Origin: Blautia sp. An81
GTDB taxonomy: Bacteria > Bacillota > Clostridia > Lachnospirales > Lachnospiraceae
Length of the DNA: 61,854 nt
Reading direction: 5' to 3'
Assembly: GCF_002161285.1 (NCBI RefSeq)
Contig: NZ_NFHH01000022.1
Location: 1-61,854, forward strand
Position numbers and translations under genes: made by a program. How positions within the stretch are numbered: the first letter of the stretch is position 1; each line of letters begins with the position of its first letter. Below, piece by piece: positions 49,478 to 57,377 of this stretch. The notes beneath the pieces were generated by a model. That model saw only the letters and a list, made by a program, of their open reading frames with translations. It was not told the origin of the DNA and made no database searches.

Positions 49478-49571
49478 CTCTACCTTCTCTGGTATACATC
49501 AACTATAACATATTTTTTGTTCATGTTCCAGCATATTCTTGTTTCCGCTGTTCCTCCCTTTTCCAGAAAAT

Positions 49572-49793
49572 CTATGCTGCCAGTACCATTTCTGCTTCTT
49601 CCACATCGTTATAGGCAATACAGTAACACAATTCCTTCGTCTCAAATTTAATATATTTCTCAGTTTGTTCCAGGACACGCAGCACTCTCCCGGTGACTTT
49701 TAATACACCGTTCTGAAAATAGCGAGCCCTCTCCCCTACATCTAAAGGAAGTATTACATTACCATACGTCCAAATGACCCGTTTCTTCTTCAA
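49572..49793 (-). CDS. Unrecognised small protein downstream of the structured leader
   Basis: 73 residues, KKKRVIWTYGNVILPLDVGERARYFQNG near the start, beta-rich, acidic end. TTG at 49791-49793 follows AAAGGAGG by 7 bases; this ribosome-site segment (AAAGGAGGAAGCGAATTG) is almost the same as that of the 41-residue gene at 26.4 kb. No family recognised. Confidence 0.6.
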   Translation of the reverse strand: MKKKRVIWTYGNVILPLDVGERARYFQNGVLKVTGRVLRVLEQTEKYIKFETKELCYCIAYNDVEEAEMVLAA

Positions 49794-49869
49794 TTCGCTT
49801 CCTCCTTTCATTTTTCGTCTCTACGATATCCTCTTGCCTTCCCTCCTTTCCCAAAAGATGCTCGGACAC

Positions 49870-49906
49870 AAAAAAAGCACTGACTATTCCTTCAAATAAT
49901 CAGTGC
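49870..49906 (-). terminator. Leader terminator (attenuator candidate)
   Basis: GCACTGA...TCAGTGC stem followed by TTTTTTT on the minus strand, about 80 bases before the start codon. Confidence 0.7.
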
Positions 49907-50015
49907 CTTTCTGCAAATAGGATATAACGGCAGACTCCTGCCCAAAGTCAGCTTCCGGACTATACCGGAACTAAAATTTTCTGCTCTGCAGCAGAAGAAT
50001 ACCTGTTATATTTTA

Positions 50016-50044
50016 ATAATAGCTCTATATTTTGTGTCTGTCAA
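50016..50044 (-). promoter_or_regulatory. Promoter of the 49.8-kb operon
   Basis: -35 TTGACA (50039-50044), 17-base spacer GACACAAAATATAGAGC, -10 TATTAT (50016-50021) on the minus strand. An ACAATATATAG motif (about 50053-50063), also present near the 26.7-kb promoter, lies upstream. Confidence 0.75.
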
Positions 50045-50066
50045 TCTTATCTGTACAATATATAGA

Positions 50067-50261
50067 TTATCTCTTTTCTTTGTAAGGAAATTTCTTTACA
50101 CAAAGAATCAGAACGCACACAAACTCCTGATAGAGATCCTCATCCAAAACATTGTCTATCTTGGCATACTTAATCATCAGAGGGCGGTACATCTCGATAA
50201 GCGCCAGCATTGCTTTTTGGTCAGAGTTTCTCGCTTTTAAAAACAGTTCTTCAAATTCCAT
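50067..50261 (-). CDS. Small sigma-region-2-like protein
   Basis: 64 residues: ALIEMYRPLMIKYAKIDNVLDEDLYQEFVCVLI resembles sigma-70 region 2 (core-binding YRPLI...DLYQE helix), without a region 4. The next gene upstream (50251-50694) supplies a region-4-like domain. The two genes overlap by 11 bases, so they are probably co-translated as a two-part sigma factor. Alternative: a helix-turn-helix ICE protein as in Tn916-type elements. Confidence 0.6.
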   Translation of the reverse strand: MEFEELFLKARNSDQKAMLALIEMYRPLMIKYAKIDNVLDEDLYQEFVCVLILCVKKFPYKEKR

Positions 50262-50694
50262 TCTTCCTGCCTCCTGCTATCATATTTCTGATTTTTTTGA
50301 TTGCGTTATAATATGTATTCTCTGCCTTCTTCGGTTCGAGTCCCAGCATCTTCCCAATCTCCTCAAAGGATTTCATATAAAAAATGCGCAGAACCATAAT
50401 CTCCTTTTGCTGCCGTTTCAAACTTGCAAACGCATGGTACAGAGAAGAATTTTCAATCTGATCCAGCAATAAGCGGATCTCCACAATCCCCTGCTCCAAA
50501 CGGTCCGATAACTCAACAGCATGTCTTAGGACATCCTGAGCCTCCTCATCTTCCGCATCTTCTCCTTCAAACACCGGGAATTCGTTGCTTTTGATTTTCG
50601 ATCTTTTTACCAGGTACTCCTGGCGTGCATGTTTAATTGATACTTTCAAGTAAGCGCTGAACTGCGCTACCAAATCTTTATCGTCACTATACAT
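50251..50694 (-). CDS. Sigma-70-family factor, region-4 part
   Basis: 147 residues: ALKRQQKEIMVLRIFYMKSFEEIGKMLGL is a clear sigma region-4 helix-turn-helix; the first half (DLVAQFSAYLKVSIKHARQEY) is an incomplete region. Begins MYSDDKDLVAQ at ATG 50692-50694 after AAAAAGGAG. With the 50067 gene it may form a split sigma factor of the SigO/RsoA kind. Preceded by a long structured leader (50695-51060) with an intrinsic terminator. Confidence 0.75.
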   Translation of the reverse strand: MYSDDKDLVAQFSAYLKVSIKHARQEYLVKRSKIKSNEFPVFEGEDAEDEEAQDVLRHAVELSDRLEQGIVEIRLLLDQIENSSLYHAFASLKRQQKEIMVLRIFYMKSFEEIGKMLGLEPKKAENTYYNAIKKIRNMIAGGRKNGI

Positions 50695-51060
50695 TCCGTA
50701 TACTCCTTTTTCAGAATTTTTTGCTCTATTGGGTTGCAAAAAATCCAAAAAAGGAGGCGGCCTCGGTCTGTATGTTCTGCACTTATTTTGTCGATACGCA
50801 CTCGGCATTTTCTGACCGGATACGCAGAAATACTGCATAATCCGACAGGCAAAAAAATAGACTGTCGGGATTAAATCCTGACAGTCTACATAAAACGATT
50901 TTTTTCTCTTCTTGCCTGCAATACGAATGCTTTATCAGCCCCTAAACTCCCGGAATGAGCTACCCTGGAGCAGGCTAGATATACTTATTCAGTCACAAAC
51001 CGGGAATTATTTATTCCGGTTTTCAAAAAATAAAACCAGCTTTTTTATCTTACCACCTCC
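50695..51060 (-). ncRNA. Structured leader upstream of the sigma-like gene
   Basis: No gene visible. On the minus strand: AACCGGAA/TTCCCGGTT-type stem, then GCCTGC ... GCAGGC enclosing small hairpins CTCattccggGAG and GCTgataaAGC (a three-way-junction shape), then the intrinsic terminator at 50851-50888, then ~155 bases to the ATG. This looks like a riboswitch- or attenuator-type leader, but I recognise no known class. Confidence 0.45.
50851..50888 (-). terminator. Leader terminator of the sigma-like gene
   Basis: TAGACTGTC-AGGATTTAATCCC-GACAGTCTA with TTTTTTT after it on the minus strand. Confidence 0.75.
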
Positions 51061-51118
51061 AAATCTCCAAAATCTTACTTTTCTCATGTATTTTTAACAT
51101 AAATCGGAAAAAATCTCT

Positions 51119-51541
51119 TTAAATTTCTTCTTCCTTTCCCCTTCTTTTTAGGAAATTCTCAATATCTCCATCAAAAGACAGCATCTCTTCAACCGCAAGT
51201 GTTTCAATCTTCTCAAAATCACAATCGATTTGTTCTGAAGACCTCTCCTTCTCTTTTTCCTTCTCAATAAACTCTGTCAGTTTTTCTTCCGGGATGCCTT
51301 CTCGGTATCGGTATCCACATACCGCGCAGATTCTGTCGCTCTTAGGAATCCGAGTACCGCATTCTGGGCAAACCTTCTCTTTCAACCGCTGAAATAAATT
51401 TGCCGTGGCATATACCAAGATCCCCACTGTTCCTACCGCAACAACAGCAGTGCCGGCCATTGTATTTACAGACAGACCTATGATTCCAATAAGTTGTACC
51501 GTGCTAATTCCATATAAAAATGGTATCTGCTTATTCTTCAA
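51119..51541 (-). CDS. Membrane protein with zinc-ribbon domain
   Basis: 140 residues: two hydrophobic segments (VQLIGIIGLSVNTMAG and AVVAVGTVGILVYATANLF), then a four-Cys zinc ribbon (CPECGTRIPKSDRICAVCG, about 58-76) and an acidic tail. The start overlaps the ParR-like gene by 4 bases. Function unknown. Confidence 0.65.
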   Translation of the reverse strand: MKNKQIPFLYGISTVQLIGIIGLSVNTMAGTAVVAVGTVGILVYATANLFQRLKEKVCPECGTRIPKSDRICAVCGYRYREGIPEEKLTEFIEKEKEKERSSEQIDCDFEKIETLAVEEMLSFDGDIENFLKRRGKEEEI

Positions 51542-51858
51542 AGTGCTTCCTCCTCCCCAAGCGCAGCAAACATCTGGTAGTTTTTCCTCATTAAAGAAAT
51601 TTCCGCCTCATCTGCCGAATAATTTTCTGCTCCAACTGTCACAAGATGTTCCTCCACCTCCTTCCCCTGTACCGCTTTTCCTTCCTCCTGCTTCTCCGGT
51701 TCTTCTTTTTCCTGCATTCCCCAATAAGCCAGAAATGCCTTAACGATGTATCTTGTTTTTTTCCTTCCGCATGTATTCAGAAAATCGCAGACTTTACGAT
51801 GGTCTTTATCCGTGTCGTCAAATCTCAGATTAAATCGGTACGGGTCCTGCTTACTCAT
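51538..51858 (-). CDS. ParR-like partner of the actin-like ParM
   Basis: 106 residues: YRFNLRFDDTDKDHRKVCDFLNTCGRKKTRYIVKAFLAYW is the typical beginning of StbB/ParR-like DNA-binding partners. It sits directly downstream of parM (4-base overlap). It would bind a centromere-like repeat (probably upstream of parM) and connect it to the filament. The acidic C-terminal half is variable in the family. Confidence 0.7.
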   Translation of the reverse strand: MSKQDPYRFNLRFDDTDKDHRKVCDFLNTCGRKKTRYIVKAFLAYWGMQEKEEPEKQEEGKAVQGKEVEEHLVTVGAENYSADEAEISLMRKNYQMFAALGEEEAL

Positions 51859-52805
51859 TTAGACTCCTCCCATTCCTGTTTTTCTGCCAGATACTGCAAT
51901 CTGTACCCCTTCGCATTTGCCCTGACATCATTGATAATAAAATACGCTCCCTGGTATTTTTTCCAAACTTCCTGTATGGTTTTGTTCAGCAGGATGGCCC
52001 CGCCTCCGGCAAATACAGTCTGCGTTGTTCCAAAATCAATGCCGATTTCACGGAAGATCCCAAGCAGCTCTGATACATACCGCATTGTAATTTCTTTGAC
52101 CCGCTCAACCACTTGTACCTCAAATCTCACATCCTCGCCGGAAAGGATATCATCCACATCTGCCTCTTCCAGCAAAAGTCCAAACCTTTGCCGGATGCCA
52201 GCCCGAACGCTCCGGTATAGTTTGATAACCCCTTCTTCCATGGAATCCACATAAGTTCTTTCCAGCTGACCGAACCGGAGGATCATGTAGTCCACCGTAA
52301 AACCGCCAATGTCAATTACCAAAACTTTCGGATATCTGGATAACTGCTGCCGGCCCGCTACCAGACAGTAAGCCGCATATGCCTGTATATACACTCTGAC
52401 TTCTGTGAACGTAATTTTATAAGGTGTATTCATGTACATATAGTCGATAATCCTGCCTTGCTGAAAATATTCCTTGAAAGCCCTGCGGTGTTTCCCATAA
52501 TGAGCAGGCGGGAGCCCAACCAGAAGCTCTACCTCAATCAGCCCATTGGCAATCCTTTCTTCCTGCCCTTTCGTGCGCTCCAATTCCTTTGCAACTGCAA
52601 AAAGTGTCAGAATAAAATACCGTTCATCTTCTGTTTTATCTTCCAGGTAAGAAGGACGTCTACTGGTAATCCTGTAATAATTTTCTTTGTACAGAATCAC
52701 CTCTTCCCGCTCCCCTGGCATCTGGTCCAAGATCTCCACTCCCGCATCAAATTCCAGATTTTCCGTCTTTATCATCTTGTTCCCCGTGTCTACCGAAATA
52801 ATCAT
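51855..52805 (-). CDS. parM: ParM/StbA actin-like segregation ATPase
   Basis: 316 residues: MIISVDTGNKMIKTENLEF carries the actin-type phosphate-1 motif (VDTGNKMIK), IDIGGFTVDYMI is phosphate 2, and FAGGGAILLN the adenosine motif. It forms filaments that push plasmid copies apart in dividing cells. A functional partition system suggests the element is kept as a circle for some time. ATG at 52803-52805 with AAAGGGGA. Confidence 0.88.
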   Translation of the reverse strand: MIISVDTGNKMIKTENLEFDAGVEILDQMPGEREEVILYKENYYRITSRRPSYLEDKTEDERYFILTLFAVAKELERTKGQEERIANGLIEVELLVGLPPAHYGKHRRAFKEYFQQGRIIDYMYMNTPYKITFTEVRVYIQAYAAYCLVAGRQQLSRYPKVLVIDIGGFTVDYMILRFGQLERTYVDSMEEGVIKLYRSVRAGIRQRFGLLLEEADVDDILSGEDVRFEVQVVERVKEITMRYVSELLGIFREIGIDFGTTQTVFAGGGAILLNKTIQEVWKKYQGAYFIINDVRANAKGYRLQYLAEKQEWEESK

Positions 52806-52868
52806 TGTCAAGTCCCCTTTCCGGCTTACGCCCTGATTTATGCGCCATGTATGCGCCTTTACAAATTC

Positions 52869-52898
52869 ACTATAGTTTTTTTGAAAAATCTGTGTCAA
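52869..52898 (-). promoter_or_regulatory. Promoter of the parMR operon
   Basis: -35 TTGACA, 18-base spacer, -10 TATAGT on the minus strand, 60-90 bases upstream of parM. Palindromic GGCGCATA repeats follow in the leader. Confidence 0.6.
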
Positions 52899-52912
52899 CA
52901 GTATCAAAAAAA

Positions 52913-53470
52913 TTATTCTGGTTTATATGTATCCTGAAACTGCTTTAAAAGCTCCCTGCTCTCCCCTTCATACCCCCATAAGATACCGCTTACCGCCTCA
53001 AATGCCTGTTCCCTCCAACGGAAATAGGTGGCCCTGTGTATCCGCGAAAGCTTTGGAAAATGCGGCTCCAGCTTGTCTAAAATTTCTTCAACATTTTCCG
53101 CTTTATATGCGGACATATAGGTGTAATACAAAACCCAGTAGTAACGCTCCCCATTGGGATGGAATTTCCGCATAAGCTCTACCGCTTCGTCAATCATCTT
53201 CAGAAACTTATTTGAACGGTTGATTGCTTCGATCCGTTCTCGTTCTCCTGCCAAGTCCTGGTTAATATCCATTCCTGACTGATAAATGCTGTCCAGGAAA
53301 GAATCCACATCCATACCGTACTCTATTTCGAAGCGGTGTCTTACCTGGTTAATTTTGATCTGCATCCGCCAATTTACAGAACGGTAGATCTTAAACAATG
53401 CAACAATATCATGGTAGGATGCGTTTTCTTCCCCTCTGAATTCTTCTGTTATGACTCCTGATTTTCCCAT
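52913..53470 (-). CDS. Unrecognised helical protein
   Basis: 185 residues: basic helical, with INQVRHRFEIEYGMDVDSFLDSIYQSG and YYWVLYYTYMSAYKAENVEEILDKLEP. No family recognised. Overlaps the 58-residue membrane protein by 22 bases and reads toward parM. The repeated helix-turn-helix-like segments are compatible with a DNA-binding or partition accessory role. Confidence 0.55.
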   Translation of the reverse strand: MGKSGVITEEFRGEENASYHDIVALFKIYRSVNWRMQIKINQVRHRFEIEYGMDVDSFLDSIYQSGMDINQDLAGERERIEAINRSNKFLKMIDEAVELMRKFHPNGERYYWVLYYTYMSAYKAENVEEILDKLEPHFPKLSRIHRATYFRWREQAFEAVSGILWGYEGESRELLKQFQDTYKPE

Positions 53471-53625
53471 TCACATCCTACTTCCTTTCCATCATTGCAA
53501 TTTGATTCGCCCTTTTCACGGAATAACCGTTCCATAAGTTCATCTTCCCGCTTTCCCTGAACGATACAGCAGTACAGTACAAACTGAATTCCAAAAACAA
53601 TGACCAGAATCCCTATTTTTACCAT
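53449..53625 (-). CDS. 58-residue single-membrane-helix protein
   Basis: ATG at 53623-53625 with AGGAGG 8 bases upstream. MVKIGILVIVFGIQFVLYCCIVQ is one membrane helix, followed by KREDELMERLFREKGESNC. No family recognised. It leads the short gene pair before parM. Confidence 0.6.
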   Translation of the reverse strand: MVKIGILVIVFGIQFVLYCCIVQGKREDELMERLFREKGESNCNDGKEVGCEWENQES

Positions 53626-53633
53626 GTGACATG

Positions 53634-53720
53634 CCTCCTACGGTATTTTATTGAGATAGGACAGAAATATCCTTCACAAAGATGAAGGATATTTTGTCAA
53701 GTCTCTGTAAAAGACATGGA
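53634..53720. other. Inverted repeat with a -35-like box
   Basis: AAATATCCTTCA (about 53666-53677) and TGAAGGATATTT (about 53682-53693) form a 12-bp perfect inverted repeat; TTGACA on the minus strand lies immediately upstream (53695-53700). Possible operator or hairpin. Confidence 0.5.
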
Positions 53721-53749
53721 AAAAGCAGCCTCTGATTTTCAGAAGCTGC
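53720..53749 (-). terminator. Terminator of the ku-ligase operon
   Basis: GCAGCTTCTG-AAAATC-AGAGGCTGC stem followed by TTTTTCC on the minus strand, 17 bases after the ligase stop. Confidence 0.75.
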
Positions 53750-53765
53750 GAGCTGTTGATCATTT

Positions 53766-54686
53766 TTATATCTGTACTTCCCTTGGCAGGACGTCATCCC
53801 GGAATCCCCTGAAAACCGGCTGCCTCAAAACATCTTTTGTGTTTGGCATATATTCAATTCTGCAGACATGGGTTGGAGCCACCCATACCGCTTCCTCATT
53901 TCCCATCGGCAGTATGTGAAAGGGCCGGATCCCCGTAACGGTAAGCTGCCTGATCACTTCTTTCGTTACGCCTGAAGTAACATGCCCTTTATATACCAGC
54001 GTATGCTCCCTGCATTTCGCGAGAATCAGACTGTATGTGCGCCGTCCTTTCTGGATATACCCAGCGACCACAAACTCCTCATCGGCCATCCTCTTAAATT
54101 TCACCCAGTCTTTTGTCCGTCTCCCCATGTAGTATAGGCTCTCTTTTCTCTTTGCCACTATGCCTTCCAGCTTACGAGCCGCAGCAGCCTGATAGAATGC
54201 TTTACCCTTCCCTTCGACAAAACGTGAAACCGCAATTCGACTGTTTTCTTTCACGTTATCCAGAAGCTGGTTCTTTCGCTCCATCAAAGGCATCCAATTA
54301 AGCTCCTGCCGATCCAGATACAGGCAGTCAAAAGCCACGAAGGAAGCCGGGCAACGGGACGCTTCCATGTGGATCTTAAAGCGGTCCGTAAGCAGGGTCC
54401 TTTTCTGAAGCCTGTAAAAATCAGGCACCCCGTTTACTAAAACCACGACTTCCCCATCCAGGATGCAGGTTGCTGAAACCGCCTGATGCAGCTCCCCCAG
54501 CTCCGGGAATTTATCCAGCATCTTCATATTCCGCTTATTCCGCAAATCTACTTTTCCAGGCTCTATATAAGCAAGACAGCGAAACCCGTCCATTTTCAGC
54601 TCATAAATATAGTCTGGATCATCAAATGCCTGGCACTGGCTGGCAATCAGCATGGGGCTAGCGCCTCGCGAAGAAAACAGATCCAT
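53766..54686 (-). CDS. ATP-dependent DNA ligase of end-joining type
   Basis: 306 residues: motif I YELKMDGFRCLAYIE with the adenylated Lys at about 31, motif III/IIIa around ILDGEVVV and FVAFDCLYL, motif IV GIVAKRKESLY, and motif V DWVKFKRM. It is the ligase domain only (no polymerase or phosphoesterase as in long LigD), as in many Firmicutes. It acts with Ku in non-homologous end joining. Overlaps the ku stop by one base. Confidence 0.85.
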   Translation of the reverse strand: MDLFSSRGASPMLIASQCQAFDDPDYIYELKMDGFRCLAYIEPGKVDLRNKRNMKMLDKFPELGELHQAVSATCILDGEVVVLVNGVPDFYRLQKRTLLTDRFKIHMEASRCPASFVAFDCLYLDRQELNWMPLMERKNQLLDNVKENSRIAVSRFVEGKGKAFYQAAAARKLEGIVAKRKESLYYMGRRTKDWVKFKRMADEEFVVAGYIQKGRRTYSLILAKCREHTLVYKGHVTSGVTKEVIRQLTVTGIRPFHILPMGNEEAVWVAPTHVCRIEYMPNTKDVLRQPVFRGFRDDVLPREVQI

Positions 54687-55486
54687 TATGCAGTCCCTGT
54701 CAGCCGTTTCTGGCTGCGCTGATCCTTTTTTTCTGACAGTTCAAGGCTCTTTTTCAGCGCCTCCATCAAGTCAATAACATTGGAAGAGGCGGCAGTGTCT
54801 ACTGCTACAATATCCTGTCCCTGGATTTTTTTCATAATGGCTTCCCTCAGCCTTGCCTGGTATTCATCCTGGTATTCCTCTGCCACAAATGGCTTTGTCA
54901 TATTTTCTATCAGCATTTTCGCCATATTCAGTTCATTTTCATCCAGCTTCATCTTTGGCACGGTCTTAGGCATTGCCGCAATCTCATCATAATAAAATAG
55001 CGTCTTAACAATAATCCCTTCTCTCGTCGGATACAGAACAAGCAATTTTTCATTGGTTCCCATAACCGTTTTCGCAATCGCCACTTTCTTTTGGGACAGA
55101 AGCGCCTGACGTAGCAGTTCATATGCTTTTTCTGCCCCGGTATCCGGAACCGCATAATAATCCTTTTCATAATAGATCATATTAACTTCTGCCATCCTGG
55201 CAAACTGGATAATGTGGATTGTCTTGTCTTTCTTTGTTTTGATCTTTTCCAAATCTTCATCTGTCATTACCACATATTTCCCTTTTTCATACTCGTATCC
55301 CTTGATAATATCAGCGTTGGTCACTTCTTTCCCGCAATGGCTGCAGTACTTCTTATATTTGATCCGGGCTTTGCTCTCCTTATCCAGCTAGTTAAAATGG
55401 ATGTCATTATCAACTGTCGCCTTATACATTCCTATGGGAATCAGCACCAGGCCCATAGAGATACTCCCTTTGTGAGCAACTGCCAT
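54686..55486 (-). pseudogene. ku: Ku end-joining protein gene interrupted by an amber codon
   Basis: From ATG 55484-55486 (after GAGGTGAC) the frame reads MAVAHKGSISMGLVLIPIG, a typical Ku start, to HFN at residue 32; codon 33 is TAG (55388-55390) where the family has Gln. Downstream LDKESKARIKYKKYC continues in frame, and the protein is complete to residue 267. A single CAG to TAG change explains it. An internal start at VTNADII would give a shortened protein. Either a mutation, readthrough, or error. Confidence 0.75.
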
Positions 55487-55691
55487 AACCGTCACCTCAA
55501 TCCTTTTTGAAAATAGCATTTGCTCTATCGGAAGTTTTATGCATGGTGATAATAATTTCTTTTTGTTCTATGTAAGTATCGCCCTTGCAAAGCCTGTCCG
55601 GATAAATGGTATGAGTTCGACGGCGCTGAAGTATGTTGGATAATACTTAATTATCCTTCTTATTACACATTTGCAAATGGAGGAATAGATA
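55487..55691. other. Intergenic region upstream of the TPR-like gene
   Basis: No gene. The last part has a GGATAAT-ACTTA-ATTATCC palindrome at 55638-55656, 35 bases before the TTG start, and GGAGG at the start codon. Base composition changes here to very AT-rich. Confidence 0.6.
55638..55656 (+). promoter_or_regulatory. Palindromic site shared by the two convergent cassette genes (copy 1)
   Basis: GGATAATACTTAATTATCC, arms of 7 bp around ACTTA. The first 18 bases are identical to the site at 58415-58432, which is in the opposite orientation before the other gene. Confidence 0.7.
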
Positions 55692-57377
55692 TTGGATGCT
55701 ATTGATTTCTTTAAGGAAACAGGTGAAGTGTTTACTGTATATGTTGTGGATCGTCAGTTTTCCATTGGCAGAGGCCTGGAATACTTCAAATCATTTAAAG
55801 GTAAACCAAATTATATAGATACGAATGAAATAGCCCATAAAAGGATTTCTTCGGTTATGCAATGGATTCAGAAAAAAATTCCTCCGATCGCTCAGTTAAT
55901 TGATATATGTTTTGGTAGTCTTCTTCCAGTAAACGTAGTTGATACGGTTACTGCACTAAATAAATTATTTGGCACGGAACAGCATCAAGCCGCTGGCCCA
56001 GATGTAATTGATCCGATAATTATTCAAGAAGGAAAAGTTTTAACAAAATATTTGAATGAAATAATTTCACTATATAAGGATTGCAACTTTAGACCAGCCA
56101 TTATTATTATTTTAAAAGATAATGACTTTGATCGAGCTAAAAGCCTATTAGCGAATTGTCCAGATGGAATACAAATCAAATTTATTAAAAATAGTGGTGA
56201 AACGCAATTTTATAAGGTAGTAAATACTGGCGCAGATAATATTGAAGGATTTATTTCGGCTTTTTCTCATCAGTGTTTTAGTACATGTTCAAAGACGAAG
56301 AGAGATGTTTTGTTGAATGAAGAGTGGGCCAATAATTCTGTTATAAGGAAATATGGTCCACAAATATTAAAAATAAGAACTCATTTACTTTTTGATGAGA
56401 AAAATGAAGTGCATAATTACATAAATGATTTGTTAAATCAAGTAACTGATACAACCAATTATACTTCTTATGAAAAAACAGTTCTTGAAAGCTTTAAATG
56501 CAATTTGCTTCTGTTTAAAGTTTTTTGCAATGATCGTGCAGGAAATGACTTAAAAGCAGCATATAGTCTTGCAGTCGATCTAAATAACGATATATTAAAG
56601 GCACATACTTTTCGATTTGCTTATTTTTGGGATGCTTGTTCATTAACGCAACAGCTAGATATGTTAAATGAGGCTCATACAATCTTTCTAAACAATGATA
56701 TAGCTGACCATGCAATATATTGCAAGAATAATGCTAACGTAACACAATTTGATACAGGACGGGTTTATGTAAGAGATTTTGATAATTTATTGGAAGAAGC
56801 TATTTCAAATGTTCCCGGGTTGGTTGGTATGTCACATATTTTCAATAATACAGGAGTAGCCTATTTAGTTACAGGACAACCTGAAGAAGCAATGGAATAT
56901 TTCTCAAAAGGCGTAGATTATGCTCATGGACAGGAGAGAACTGTTCAAAGATTAGCACTACATATTAATAAATTTTTAGCTGATTTTTATTGTGGAGAGA
57001 TTATAAAAGAACAACACTTAAGGAAAGTTTTAAATGAAATATTTGATGGGATGGTGAGAAACAATTTTCTACCATTTATCTCGTCAAGATATGTTCTTAA
57101 TATTTTGTCTATATCATTACAGCAAAATTTAGATTTAGGAATGGACTTGCTGTCCTCTTTCCCAATAAGAGATTTATTAAATCAAGGAATAACTTCGAAT
57201 CCTATAGGTGGCGGACAGATTTTGCTCCAGACGAAATATCTGGAGCAAAAATATAAAAATCTGGTTTTGTTGGATAATCCGCCTGCTTATAATACAGTGG
57301 AAGCAATAACAGGAGTGCGAAAAGACTTTATTGTAAAATATGGGATTAATCCGTTTTATTTTTGTACATGGCTATAA
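55692..57377 (+). CDS. TPR-like protein of unknown function (AT-rich cargo)
   Basis: 561 residues, ~33% GC unlike its neighbours. The first 210 residues have no recognisable ATP-binding motif but show alternating strand/helix pattern (IDICFGSLLPVNVVDTVTALN). From about residue 380 TPR-like helix pairs occur: IFNNTGVAYLVTGQPEEAMEYFSKGVDYAHG and following helices. TTG start with GGAGG. It converges with the ATP-grasp gene, overlapping its end by 22 bases. The long helical repeat region suggests a peptide- or protein-sensing scaffold. No family recognised. Confidence 0.65.
   Translation: MDAIDFFKETGEVFTVYVVDRQFSIGRGLEYFKSFKGKPNYIDTNEIAHKRISSVMQWIQKKIPPIAQLIDICFGSLLPVNVVDTVTALNKLFGTEQHQAAGPDVIDPIIIQEGKVLTKYLNEIISLYKDCNFRPAIIIILKDNDFDRAKSLLANCPDGIQIKFIKNSGETQFYKVVNTGADNIEGFISAFSHQCFSTCSKTKRDVLLNEEWANNSVIRKYGPQILKIRTHLLFDEKNEVHNYINDLLNQVTDTTNYTSYEKTVLESFKCNLLLFKVFCNDRAGNDLKAAYSLAVDLNNDILKAHTFRFAYFWDACSLTQQLDMLNEAHTIFLNNDIADHAIYCKNNANVTQFDTGRVYVRDFDNLLEEAISNVPGLVGMSHIFNNTGVAYLVTGQPEEAMEYFSKGVDYAHGQERTVQRLALHINKFLADFYCGEIIKEQHLRKVLNEIFDGMVRNNFLPFISSRYVLNILSISLQQNLDLGMDLLSSFPIRDLLNQGITSNPIGGGQILLQTKYLEQKYKNLVLLDNPPAYNTVEAITGVRKDFIVKYGINPFYFCTWL

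Larger units (their letters stand above)
49794..50044 (-). ncRNA. Conserved three-hairpin leader RNA with terminator (copy 2)
   Basis: From the promoter (50016-50044) to the TTG start. Order: TTCTGCT/AGCAGAA hairpin, AAATTTTAG, TTCCGG/CCGGAA hairpin, ACTTTGGG with a GGCAG/CTGCC hairpin, terminator (49870-49906), ribosome site. Same order as the leader at 26432-26707; first and third stems differ in sequence but keep pairing, i.e. they covary. Confidence 0.6.

Noticed and set aside
53634..53700. Standard promoter before the 58-residue gene
   Set aside because: A TTGACA is present but no acceptable -10 at 16-18 bases; kept only as an inverted repeat.
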